DNA of 13,876 bases from Dehalococcoidia bacterium (GCA_028278465.1 JANQEF010000239.1:1-13876); one strand, 5' to 3'. Shown: positions 5,916 to 13,149, counted from the stretch's first letter. Notes: generated from the sequence alone by a model not told the origin. Translations and numbers: made by a program.

Positions 5916-7067
5916 TCAGCTCCAGAAGGTCTGCTGGCGTGATGGGATGGTTCCGCGTATCGGCGCCCAGACGCCGTCGTCGCGCCACGGGTTCGCCGCA
6001 ACCCACTCCTCGTCGATAGCGATCCCAATTCCCGGACCTTCAGGCAGCGGCAGATAGCCGTCCTTCTGCTGCGGGAAGTTGCCGACCGTCGCATCCTGGT
6101 ACCACGGGTGCAGCCCGCCCTCCTGAATCAGGAAGTTCGGCGTGCAGGTGTCGAGTTGCAGCGATGCGATGGTGCAGATCGGGCCGTACGGGTTGTGCGG
6201 CTGGAAGCCGACGTAGTGGGCCTCGGCCATCGCCGCGATCTTCTTCAGCTCCAGTATGCCGCCCGCCTGCACGATGTCGGGCTGAATCAACGCCACCGCC
6301 TGTCTTGGCAGCAATTCTGCGTAGTCCCACTTGGTAAACAGCCGCTCGCCGGTCGCTATCGGGATGTTGATCGAGTTCGCCACCTTCTCCAGCGCGTCCA
6401 TGTTCTGCGGCGGCACCGGCTCCTCGTACATGAACGGTCTGTACTGCTCCATCTCGAGACCGATGCGGATGGCGTCAGACGTCGACAGGCGGCCATGCAC
6501 CTCGACAAGCAGTTCAACGCCGTCGCCCACGTGTTCGCGCACGCGCCTGAGCTTCTCTATGGCCCGCTTCTCGGACTCGCGGTCGATGAAGATGCCCTGG
6601 TGATCGAAAGGATCGCCTTTCAGTGCCGTGATGCCTTGTGAAGTGAAGTGCTCGGCGCGCTCGATGCAGTCCTCGGGCGTCAGGCCGTCCCACCTGCCGT
6701 AGCACCACAGCGAGTCCCTGATCTTGCCGCCGAGCAGCTCGTAGACCGGCACGCCAAGCGCCTTGCCCTTGATGTCCCACAGCGCGATCTCGATGCCGCT
6801 GATCGCCGACATCTGGATGCCGCCGCCGCGCAGCGAATGCTGGTGGTGGTAGAGCGCCTGCCAGTGCTTCTCGATCTCGCCCGGGTCCTTGCCGACCAAC
6901 AGCGCGCCGAACTCGTCGATGAGCGTCGCCACCGCTCGCGGGCCAATTGTCGCCTCGCCCCAGCCGACCAGCCCTTCATCGGTCTCGATCTTGACGAAGA
7001 CGTAGTTCCTTGCGACGCCGGCAGACACGTTCGAGGCGACGACGGATTTGACTGATGTGATCTTCAT
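5916..7067 (-). CDS. Enolase-superfamily sugar-acid dehydratase, D-galactonate dehydratase-like
   Basis: This full-length 383-residue protein belongs to the mandelate racemase/muconate lactonizing superfamily, nearest to the DgoD/ManD-like dehydratases. It should form a 2-keto-3-deoxy acid from a hexonate or related acid. The capping domain covers about residues 1-115. Barrel motifs: Lys150 in ALKGDPF, Glu189-x-His191 in VEVHGR, Glu215-Glu216 in YEEPVPP, Glu241 in TGER, Asp264 in QPDI and His291 in QPHNPYGP. E. coli DgoD has Asp-x-His where this protein has Glu-x-His, so the first metal ligand is changed conservatively. The N-terminal MKITSVKSVV and the C-terminal GPGIGIAIDEEW are typical. 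AGGGA lies upstream of the ATG. The gene is divergent from the lipoprotein gene and is not in an operon with the other dehydratase. Confidence 0.88.
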   Translation of the reverse strand: MKITSVKSVVASNVSAGVARNYVFVKIETDEGLVGWGEATIGPRAVATLIDEFGALLVGKDPGEIEKHWQALYHHQHSLRGGGIQMSAISGIEIALWDIKGKALGVPVYELLGGKIRDSLWCYGRWDGLTPEDCIERAEHFTSQGITALKGDPFDHQGIFIDRESEKRAIEKLRRVREHVGDGVELLVEVHGRLSTSDAIRIGLEMEQYRPFMYEEPVPPQNMDALEKVANSINIPIATGERLFTKWDYAELLPRQAVALIQPDIVQAGGILELKKIAAMAEAHYVGFQPHNPYGPICTIASLQLDTCTPNFLIQEGGLHPWYQDATVGNFPQQKDGYLPLPEGPGIGIAIDEEWVAANPWRDDGVWAPIRGTIPSRQQTFWS

Positions 7068-7217
7068 TGGATCCCTGTTCTTTCGGTTGGCTCAAGGGTT
7101 GTGAAAACGGGCGGCAAATCACGCCGGGATTCTATGGCAGCGACCGTCCAAACGTGTTGGTGAGCCATCTGTCCGGCTCGGTGAGCCCATCGGCTCGGCA
7201 GCTTGAGACTTCAGGTG

Positions 7218-7229
7218 GGTGCTGGCACC
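7218..7229. promoter_or_regulatory. Short dyad in the divergent promoter region
   Basis: GGTGC-TG-GCACC is a perfect 5-base-arm dyad in the 274 bp between the divergent dehydratase (start 7067) and lipoprotein (start 7342) genes. The rest of that gap shows no convincing sigma-70 promoter or RNA gene. This is a weak operator candidate. Confidence 0.25.
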
Positions 7230-7341
7230 TACATCGAGGTTTGGGCGCGGTTTGATTCTGACATCAGGTCGCACAGTTCGAACCCGCATCCGGCCCTCCG
7301 GCGCAAGCACGGACAAGCCGGGCCAGAGAATGAGAACGACG

Positions 7342-9846
7342 ATGAACACACTCAAGCGAATACTCACACGGCGAGGCATCACAGTGCCGGTCATCGGCAT
7401 CCTCGCCATCGCCGCAACCGCCTGCCAGGGCGTCGGTCTCACCGAGGCCCGCCAGGCCGTCGACAACCAGCGCGCCATCAACGACCTTGAGGAGCGCGAG
7501 GTGAGGCCGATCGAGCGTGAGATCGAGAACCTGTACGAGAACGAGATCCTGCCGCTTGAGCGTGAGCTCGAAGACCTCTGGAACGAGATCAACGGCTACG
7601 AGCATGGCGAGTTCCATGATGCCTACAACAGCATGCAGGACCCGTGGGCGCCCGGAGGTCCGGCGCACGAGCTCCAGCAGGAGTTCAACGACAAGTACGC
7701 CGAGATCGACCGGCTGTACCGCGAGCTTGAGGCCGAGTCTCGCCGCATCCAGATCGAGCAGCAGTTCACTGACCACTCGTTCGGGATCGACCCTGCTGTC
7801 GCTGCGCTTGAGGACGAGCGCTTCGCCCTGCAGCGCCGCCTGGACCGGCTGCACCAGTTCGGCCGACGGCCGATCGAAGACATCTACATGCAGATGAACG
7901 AGCTGAACGCTTCGAACGGCTGGGCGCAGGGTGACATCTACGCTGCCGATGACCTGAACAGGCAGATCGCAGACATTCAGAACCAGCTGGCGAACGCGTA
8001 CTCGCACGGCTCGCAGTTCAACGACCAGAACCAGCACGAGCTGATGATGCTGGACGACGAGCTGAACTACCTGCGCAACGAGGGTTACTGGCCGATCCAG
8101 GAGCTCTACAACCGCATCGGCCAGCTCGAGCACGAGATAGCGGTGTTCAGCGACGGGTCGGTGACCGGAACGACGACTGACTCAGATGTCCAGGCCCAGA
8201 TCGATCAGCTCGAAGCGGAGATGCACGCCGCGACGGAGGGCCTGAGGGCCGAGCTCGAGGCGCTGCACGAGCAGTACGACGCTGCGGTCAACGACGCGCA
8301 GGCTCAGATCGATGCTCTGATGGCTGATGGCTCGACCACCGTTGAGCCGGTGGACACTTCGGCTATGCAGGCAGAGGTCGATGCGCTCGTGGCCCAGATC
8401 GCTGACCGGCAGGCCGCGACGGACGCTACAGTCGCGGACCTGAACGCCCAGATCGCTGATCTTGATGCGCAGGTTGGCGACATCTTCGCAGCGACGGACA
8501 CGACCGAGGCGGGGCTGCAGGCTGAGATCGCCGATCTCCAGGCGCAGATCGACGCGCTGGACTCGACTACCGAGAACTACGCAGAGGTGGTCGCCGGCCT
8601 TGAGGCCCAGATCGAAGAGCGCGAGGCCGCTATCGCTGCTGCCATAGCCAGTGAGGCCGAAACGGTTTCGGACCTCCAGGCGCAGATGGCTGCACTCGAA
8701 GAGCAGCGAGCTGCCGAGGAGTCTGCCGCCGACGTGGAGATCGCCGCTCTGCAGTCGCAGATCGACGCGCTGCAGGCGGTGATGGATGCTGCAGGTTTCG
8801 CCACGTCAACCGGCGTCAGCCAGGACGTGCTGGACCAGGTTGCCGCTCTTGAGGCGGCGCGGGACGAGACGCTCGCCGGGCTACAGACCCAGATCGACGA
8901 GGTCAACGACCTGATCGCCGACACCGAGTCGCAGTACCTGGACCAGATCGCAGAGCTGCAGAGCTCCGAACCCGAGACTGCGTTCGTGAACGCGACTGAC
9001 CAGATCGGTGCCAGGCAGGCCGAGATCCAGGAGCTGAGTGAGCACGCCGCTCACATGGAGAACGAGTTCAACGAGAAGATCAGGGTGCTCGAGGAGCGCC
9101 GTGAGCAGGTGATGCGCTCCCTCAACGACCATGCCGGAGGTGGCTCCGATGTCGCCCACCTGGAGAACGAGCTGGCTCGGCTCCACGATGAGCTGAACGC
9201 ACTGCACAACAGCGGCTTCGAGGCCTCCCGGAACTCCCAGATCCGAATGGAGGAGCTGCAGAACGAGGCCGTTCGGCTGGAGAAGCAGCTGAACCTGGAC
9301 ATCCGGGCGCTTGAGGACCAGCTGTGGGAGCTCGACGGCAGGATCGCCGAGTTGTACCGCACCGGCCACGACTCCAGCTTCGACCCGCATGCCGAGTTCA
9401 ACGAGCGGATGAAGGAGATTGAGCTGGAGAGGTTCGAGCTTGACCAGCGTCGCTGGGAGCTTGACGACGAGCAGCACAACGCCTTCGACCAGTTCCACAA
9501 CTATGGCTCGGAGATGCAGGCGGAGATCGATGCGAAGCGTGCCGAGGTGCTGGACCCGCTCTACGCCCGTGTCGATGAGATCCAGGACGAGATGAAGGCT
9601 CTCAGGGACCGGCAGCGTGAGCTTGAAGACAAGCTGCGTGACGCTCGCAGGAGCGTTGAGGAGCAGATCAGGGAGATCGAGGACCAGACGCTCGACTTGA
9701 TCGAGGAGGCGGTGACGAGTGCCGAGGAGAACGCCGAGAGCCTGAACGGGCTCGAGGGCAGCATCCTGGATGGCATCGACACCAGCGCACTCGGTGAGAC
9801 CGGTTCGGGTGATGTCCCGGCTGATGAGGGCGTGACGACGCAGTAG
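7342..9846 (+). CDS. Very large coiled-coil lipoprotein with internal repeats
   Basis: The ATG at 7342 gives 834 residues starting MNTLKRILTRR; an ATG four codons earlier is an equal alternative. A basic n-region, a hydrophobic stretch (about 12-27) and a lipobox-like ATAC at 25-28 predict a lipoprotein anchored at Cys28, which is the only cysteine in the protein. The rest is nearly all helical. Residues 30-265 are Glu/Leu-rich segments broken by Gly/Pro/aromatic links. Residues 280-545 form a long Ala/Gln/Asp-rich coiled coil (AQIDAL and LQAQI heptads). Residues 555-790 are again segmented coils. The tail (800-834) is Gly/Asp/Thr-rich and flexible. Links such as RRPIEDIY and YWPIQELY recur. 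There is no enzymatic domain, so a structural rod or cell-envelope spacer is likely. Similarity to SMC-like proteins would only reflect coiled-coil composition. Confidence 0.82.
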   Translation: MNTLKRILTRRGITVPVIGILAIAATACQGVGLTEARQAVDNQRAINDLEEREVRPIEREIENLYENEILPLERELEDLWNEINGYEHGEFHDAYNSMQDPWAPGGPAHELQQEFNDKYAEIDRLYRELEAESRRIQIEQQFTDHSFGIDPAVAALEDERFALQRRLDRLHQFGRRPIEDIYMQMNELNASNGWAQGDIYAADDLNRQIADIQNQLANAYSHGSQFNDQNQHELMMLDDELNYLRNEGYWPIQELYNRIGQLEHEIAVFSDGSVTGTTTDSDVQAQIDQLEAEMHAATEGLRAELEALHEQYDAAVNDAQAQIDALMADGSTTVEPVDTSAMQAEVDALVAQIADRQAATDATVADLNAQIADLDAQVGDIFAATDTTEAGLQAEIADLQAQIDALDSTTENYAEVVAGLEAQIEEREAAIAAAIASEAETVSDLQAQMAALEEQRAAEESAADVEIAALQSQIDALQAVMDAAGFATSTGVSQDVLDQVAALEAARDETLAGLQTQIDEVNDLIADTESQYLDQIAELQSSEPETAFVNATDQIGARQAEIQELSEHAAHMENEFNEKIRVLEERREQVMRSLNDHAGGGSDVAHLENELARLHDELNALHNSGFEASRNSQIRMEELQNEAVRLEKQLNLDIRALEDQLWELDGRIAELYRTGHDSSFDPHAEFNERMKEIELERFELDQRRWELDDEQHNAFDQFHNYGSEMQAEIDAKRAEVLDPLYARVDEIQDEMKALRDRQRELEDKLRDARRSVEEQIREIEDQTLDLIEEAVTSAEENAESLNGLEGSILDGIDTSALGETGSGDVPADEGVTTQ

Positions 9847-9868
9847 CTCTTACTGAACGGATGGCTCT

Positions 9869-9909
9869 GAGGCTCGGCCGCCAGTTGTGCGACCGGGCCT
9901 CACCTTTTT
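9869..9909 (+). terminator. Rho-independent terminator of the lipoprotein gene
   Basis: A 12-base stem (9869-9880 with 9890-9901, one G-T pair and one mismatch) surrounds a 9-base loop and is followed by ACCTTTTT. It lies 23 bp after the TAG stop of the lipoprotein gene, in the correct orientation. Confidence 0.85.
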
Positions 9910-10157
9910 GGGGGAGTGTGGGTGGTGGCGAGTGGTGGCGGGCGACGGTGGCGTAAGGCCGGGGTGGTCCAGGCGCAGGTTGGTGGCGGATGAATGTCTG
10001 CGGGTTCAGTGGCGAGCGAGTGTCCGCGCGGACGGAGCAGAGTTTGTTCAGGTTGGCGGCCGTCAGCGGATAAGAACCTGGCCCGCCGGACGATTGGACC
10101 ATCTGAGTTGTTGATGCCGTCGTAGGGCGCGTGATGGCGTTGAGATAGAGTGTTTTG
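9910..10157. other. Non-coding gap upstream of the GNAT operon
   Basis: After the terminator this stretch is G-rich with loose GTGGTGGCG repetition around 9919-9955. I see no convincing gene, RNA or repeat in it. A weak -10-like TAGAGT at 10146-10151 lies 6 bases before the GNAT ATG and would imply a leaderless mRNA, but no matching -35 is visible. Confidence 0.4.
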
Positions 10158-10757
10158 ATGTCACCGAACACCGGGACCCGCAGCGGTCGCGCCCATCAGC
10201 CGGCGAGCACCCCGGCGAACACCTTTCCGCCCGGCCTGCGGGTGCGCCAGGTCAGGCCGACAGACAACGAAGCGGTCAGACAGCTCTTCATCGAGTCGCA
10301 GAACGGGCTTCTTCCCGAGGACGCCACTCGCGAAGTCCGAATCGCGATGAAGAAGTACACCGACTCGTGCCTCATGTCCGACCTCGCCCGTGCCTCGACG
10401 CACTACACGAAGCCCGGACGCCGGATGTGGATCCTGGAGTCGCAGCAACGCGAGATCGTGGCGATGGCGGCGGTGGACATGGAGGACGGGAAGCCAGAGG
10501 TCGGCCTGCTGAGGCGGCTCTGTGTTGCGCCGGGGTTCAGACGCAAGGGAGTGGCGACGCTCCTTTCGCAGCGCGCCGAGCAGTGGGCGGCCAAACAAGG
10601 GTTCTCCTCGATCCGCCTCTACGCGTCGGAGCTGCAGCCGGAGGCGAAGGGTCTGCACGACAAACTCGAGTATGCTCAGATCGCCACGTCCAACTTCGGT
10701 CCGCTCGCCGTTGTCGAGATGGAGAAGCGGCTCGAGAAACCTGTAGCGAAGCGATGA
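10158..10757 (+). CDS. GNAT-family N-acetyltransferase
   Basis: The ATG at 10158 (preceded by an in-frame TTG) gives 199 residues. The first 27 are polar and probably disordered. The GNAT fold starts at about LRVRQVRPTDNEAV (28-40), the common first strand and helix. The acetyl-CoA pyrophosphate loop is R-R-K-G-V-A at 128-133 after the strand LLRRLCVAP, matching the family's R/Q-x-x-G-x-G/A. The helix SQRAEQWAAKQGF and strand SIRLYAS follow, and the protein ends with a KRLEKP region. The acceptor substrate cannot be told. The stop TGA overlaps the next gene's ATG (ATGA), so the two are translationally coupled. This links it to a GGQ-containing eRF1-like protein, which makes a translation-related substrate worth considering. 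Confidence 0.85.
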   Translation: MSPNTGTRSGRAHQPASTPANTFPPGLRVRQVRPTDNEAVRQLFIESQNGLLPEDATREVRIAMKKYTDSCLMSDLARASTHYTKPGRRMWILESQQREIVAMAAVDMEDGKPEVGLLRRLCVAPGFRRKGVATLLSQRAEQWAAKQGFSSIRLYASELQPEAKGLHDKLEYAQIATSNFGPLAVVEMEKRLEKPVAKR

Positions 10758-11497
10758 GCACGAGGGCACAGGTCCAGCAGCGGCTGGTCAGCCGCCGATC
10801 CGTGCTGGAGATGCTCGCAGACATGGAGACGGAGCCCGGCGCTCGGTGGCGCATGCGGCTGCTGATTCCCGGCTCGTGGCCGCAGGAACTGCACGATGAA
10901 GGCTGGGACTGGCTGCCGTCTTCAGCGGTCGAGTCCGGCAGCGGCCTGACGCTGTTCACGAGGACTGTCGCACCGGCCGAACCGGAGCCGTTCCTGGCGT
11001 TGGCGCCACCGTTTCCGATCGCCGAGGACGGTGAGTTTACGGATTTTTCGCAGATCGAAGCTCTGCTCAGAGAGCGACTAGCCGTCGCGATCATCCTGCT
11101 GAGACTCGGCCACTACTCGTTCGGCATAGCGGAGGATGAGCGGCTGGCGGTGCACAAGACGGGCGGGCGGTATGTAAAGAACCGGCAGCGCAAGGGCGGC
11201 CAGTCGGCGGCCCGGTTCGTGCGGAACCGTGAGAAGGCGGTACAGGAGCTCTTCAATGAGGTGGCGGAGGTGGCGCGGTCTCGCATCGATGCGCACGAGG
11301 GTGAGATCGACTGGCTGGTGTTCGGCGGTGACCGAAATGTGATCTTGCAGTTCCTGAAACGTGTGCAACTGCCGGGCGGGCTCGAAGAGCGGGTGGCGCC
11401 GTGGCGTGTGCCGGTCGAGAGGCCGGGTTTCGGCGAGCTGGAGAAGGCGGTGACGTCCGCATGGTCATGCCGCCTGTGGGAACGGCCGGTGGGGTGA
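10754..11497 (+). CDS. eRF1/VLRF1-like protein with GGQ motif, probable peptidyl-tRNA hydrolase
   Basis: The start is the ATG overlapping the GNAT stop; the longer open frame from 10367 lies inside the GNAT gene. The protein has 247 residues. The key element is RQRKGGQSAARFVRNRE at about 144-160, which mirrors the eRF1/aRF1 catalytic loop (GGQSALRF followed by a basic helix). Gly148-Gly149-Gln150 is the peptidyl-tRNA hydrolysing triad. The core has the expected order: strand and helix LAVAIILLRLGHYSFGIAED (109-128), the loop, a long helix (KAVQELFNEVAEVA), then WLVFGGDRNVILQFL (187-201), like the eRF1 domain 2 strand. Its N-terminal 100 residues are not the eRF1 codon-reading domain. Related families (Vms1/ANKZF1, bacterial eRF1-like proteins) release stalled chains from tRNA. 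A role in ribosome rescue is inferred. Confidence 0.8.
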   Translation: MSTRAQVQQRLVSRRSVLEMLADMETEPGARWRMRLLIPGSWPQELHDEGWDWLPSSAVESGSGLTLFTRTVAPAEPEPFLALAPPFPIAEDGEFTDFSQIEALLRERLAVAIILLRLGHYSFGIAEDERLAVHKTGGRYVKNRQRKGGQSAARFVRNREKAVQELFNEVAEVARSRIDAHEGEIDWLVFGGDRNVILQFLKRVQLPGGLEERVAPWRVPVERPGFGELEKAVTSAWSCRLWERPVG

Positions 11498-11504
11498 ATA
11501 GTCG

Positions 11505-11597
11505 GTTTGGTAGGGGAGCTGCTTACTGCGCCCGGTCCCGGCATCGCCGGGACGTCTGTGTTTCCTGAGCGGAGCGTTAGCGGAGTCGAAGGATCTC
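11505..11597 (+). repeat. Composite mosaic repeat, copy B, directly after the GGQ gene
   Basis: The first 49 bases (11505-11553) match the module behind the second dehydratase gene and end in the hairpin GTCCCGG-x5-CCGGGAC (11535-11553). The second module (11560-11597), beginning GTTTCCTGAGCGG, is identical over 38 bases to 12056-12093. The unit begins 7 bases after the TGA of the GGQ gene and so would be part of its transcript. Confidence 0.75.
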
Positions 11598-11639
11598 TCA
11601 CTCCACGGCCGTCTCCGACAGGACAAGTCGAGGTACTAG

Positions 11640-11688
11640 AGGTCCTTCGACTGCAGTCCGATTGCATCGGACCTTCGCTCAGGAAACA
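11640..11688 (-). repeat. Inverted copy D of the GTTTCCTGAGCG module
   Basis: Read on the minus strand this begins GTGTTTCCTGAGCGAAG and ends GTCGAAGGACC, like copy B but with an extra internal hairpin. On the plus strand the hairpin reads GTCCGAT-TGC-ATCGGAC (11656-11672), with exact 7-base arms. With copy B (11560-11597) it forms an imperfect long inverted pair around 42 bp. Confidence 0.65.
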
Positions 11689-11778
11689 CGAGCGATCCAC
11701 CGCCTAACTTCCTCCCTAAGTAGATAGGGAGTAGCCCGTTGTCCCTCGCGCAGGCTCGGGAGGATTGGTCTCGAGCCT

Positions 11779-11887
11779 TCCTTCTCCCAGCGGGAGAAGG
11801 TGCAGGATGAGGGAGAAGCGGTCTCACATTGACCGGTCAGATCTCTCCCTTCGGTCGAGATGACAGACGTCCCGGCCTTGCCGGGAC
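11779..11887. repeat. Further palindromic repeat modules
   Basis: CCTTCTCCC-AGC-GGGAGAAGG (11779-11799) is a perfect 9-base-arm hairpin of the common 'CTCTCCC' repeat type. GTCCCGGCCTTGCCGGGAC (11869-11887) repeats the hairpin seen at 5854-5872 and 11535-11553. Between and after them are fragments of the CTTCGCTCAGGG motif (near 11911-11922). No gene is supported between 11498 and 12215; the whole stretch is repeat mosaic. Confidence 0.65.
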
Positions 11888-12020
11888 CGGGCGCACCCTT
11901 CCCTTCGGCTTCGCTCAGGGCAAGCTAGCTCAGGGTGGCGTCACCAACGACCCTCCCTCTAACTCGTGCCCGCAAGCAGGCGCCCGAAGCTGGGAGGGAA
12001 GAAAAGAACGTGCCGCCTTC

Positions 12021-12093
12021 GGCGTCACCGGGCGCAGCAAGCGGTGCCCCTACGTGTTTCCTGAGCGGAGCGTTAGCGGAGTCGAAGGATCTC
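12021..12093 (+). repeat. Composite mosaic repeat, copy C (left module inverted)
   Basis: The left part (12021-12053) is the GTAGGGGC module in inverted orientation compared with copies A and B. The right part (12056-12093) is the GTTTCCTGAGCGG module in direct orientation, identical to 11560-11597. The orientation switch shows that the modules move or invert independently. Confidence 0.75.
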
Positions 12094-12103
12094 TGGTGGG
12101 TGG

Positions 12104-12164
12104 ACTCGCCCTGACAAGACGGGTCGGCTCCTCAAGAGACCCTTCGACTTCGCTCAGGGAACAC
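12104..12164 (+). repeat. Third repeat module, second copy, with inverted CTTCGCTCAGG end
   Basis: 12104-12143 matches 5467-5506 in length and in its ends (ACTCGCCCTG, CTCAAGAGACCCT). It runs directly into CCTTCGACTTCGCTCAGG (12141-12158), an inverted piece of the GTTTCCTGAGCG module that continues to GGAACAC at 12164. Confidence 0.6.
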
Positions 12165-12215
12165 AACTGACTCACCTTCGCGCCAAGAGGGCACCCGAGG
12201 GAGGAAGAACAACCC

Positions 12216-13052
12216 TTACGCCCTCTTCGCCCTTAGCGCTCTCATTGCGGCGTCTGCGGCCTCTACCAGCGCCTCTGGCTCGGGTGTGGTTTCGGGCGTT
12301 CCGGAAGTCCCGAACGAGGCGCTCAAGCCCTCACCGGCCAGGAAACCTGACAGCTTGCCGGCCGTCGCCTCGGCGCCCGCCGCATCCGTCTCAGGCAGCA
12401 CCAGCAGAAACTCATCGCCGCCAAGCCTGCCGAACAGGTCAGCCGACCTGGTGTGATGCTGCACTGACTTCACAAGCTGCCTCAGCAGGTCATCGCCAGC
12501 GCGGTGGCCCTCCTCGTCGTTCGTCGCCTTCAGACCGTCCACATCCATGAACACCACGCTCAGCGGGCGTCCATAGCGCACCGACCGGGCGCACTCCATC
12601 TCCAGCTGCTCCATCAACGCAGCGCGGCTCATCGCGCCCGTCAGAGCGTCCGTCGCTGCCTGCTCCTCCAGCCCTCGCACCTTGTCGCGCTGCAGCGAAT
12701 CGATCGTCGTAGACAGCCGCTCGATCACTGCTCGTGCGGCGTCCAGCAACTCCGAATCGTCGCCCGCCATATCGATCAGCGCCTTGTCGAGCGAGACAAG
12801 CAGCGAAAGCGGAGCGTCGGCATCGCCTTTGTTGCCGGTCCACGGAGGCTGTGAAAACAGCGTGCGGTGCCGGTCTTCGAGCCCAGATTCCAGCTGCGCC
12901 GAAAGACCGAGCAGCATCTGCTCGCCGTGATCGTTGATGTGCATCACGGCGACGTCGTCGAACTTCGCCGCGGAACGCCACGCCAGCCTCAGGTCGGCCG
13001 CTCGCTCCGATATGGTCTCGGCCAGCTTGCTCTTACTGCTCTGCTCAGCCAA
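12216..13052 (-). CDS. Cytosolic diguanylate cyclase (GGDEF domain)
   Basis: This makes cyclic di-GMP from two GTP. The frame is open to 13364, but that region holds the divergent histidine kinase, so the start must lie lower. TTG at 13052 is the best candidate (278 residues), with ACGGAG 13 bases upstream; no in-frame ATG comes until about residue 37. The N-terminal 125 residues are helical without a recognised sensor domain or membrane segment, and end in a linker helix (IERLSTTIDSLQRDKVRGLEEQ). The GGDEF domain starts at ATDALTGAMSR (133-143). It has MDVDGLKATND for metal binding, GHRAGDDLL, and an intact GGDEF at 211-215. RSAD at 202-205 lies five residues before it and matches the RxxD inhibitory site, so product inhibition is likely. 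Confidence 0.87.
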   Translation of the reverse strand: MAEQSSKSKLAETISERAADLRLAWRSAAKFDDVAVMHINDHGEQMLLGLSAQLESGLEDRHRTLFSQPPWTGNKGDADAPLSLLVSLDKALIDMAGDDSELLDAARAVIERLSTTIDSLQRDKVRGLEEQAATDALTGAMSRAALMEQLEMECARSVRYGRPLSVVFMDVDGLKATNDEEGHRAGDDLLRQLVKSVQHHTRSADLFGRLGGDEFLLVLPETDAAGAEATAGKLSGFLAGEGLSASFGTSGTPETTPEPEALVEAADAAMRALRAKRA

Positions 13053-13077
13053 TGTGGATCGCTCGCTCCGTGCGCTT

Positions 13078-13093
13078 ATACGGCTTGCCGTAT
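13078..13093. promoter_or_regulatory. Perfect dyad between divergent signalling genes
   Basis: ATACGGC-TT-GCCGTAT has exact 7-base arms and lies in the 97 bp between the diguanylate cyclase start (13052) and the histidine kinase start (13150). On the minus strand it overlaps TATAAG (13080-13075), a plausible -10 for the cyclase gene. It is a good candidate operator controlling one or both genes. Confidence 0.45.
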
Positions 13094-13134
13094 TCCCGCT
13101 AACAGGTGACTGGTTTTGGTAATGGTCTGCTGAA

Positions 13135-13140
13135 TATACT
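13135..13140 (+). promoter_or_regulatory. Possible -10 element giving a leaderless kinase mRNA
   Basis: TATACT ends 9 bases before the histidine kinase ATG at 13150, which would place the transcription start at or next to the start codon. The ATG has no Shine-Dalgarno sequence, and an in-frame stop (TAA at 13120) bars any earlier start. The -35 region (GTTTTG area) is poor, so the call is tentative. Confidence 0.3.
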
Positions 13141-13149
13141 CGTTCGGGT

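Noticed and set aside
7264..9498. Long antisense frames within the lipoprotein gene (Val/Leu-rich or Ser-rich)
   Set aside because: They are antisense shadows caused by the biased GAG/CAG/CTG codon use of the coiled coil.
10367..10753. N-terminal extension of the GGQ protein inside the GNAT gene
   Set aside because: It is a shadow of the GNAT coding frame; the ATGA overlap supplies the natural start.
5370..12164. CRISPR array
   Set aside because: The repeats are not regularly spaced, occur in both orientations and have no uniform spacers or cas genes.
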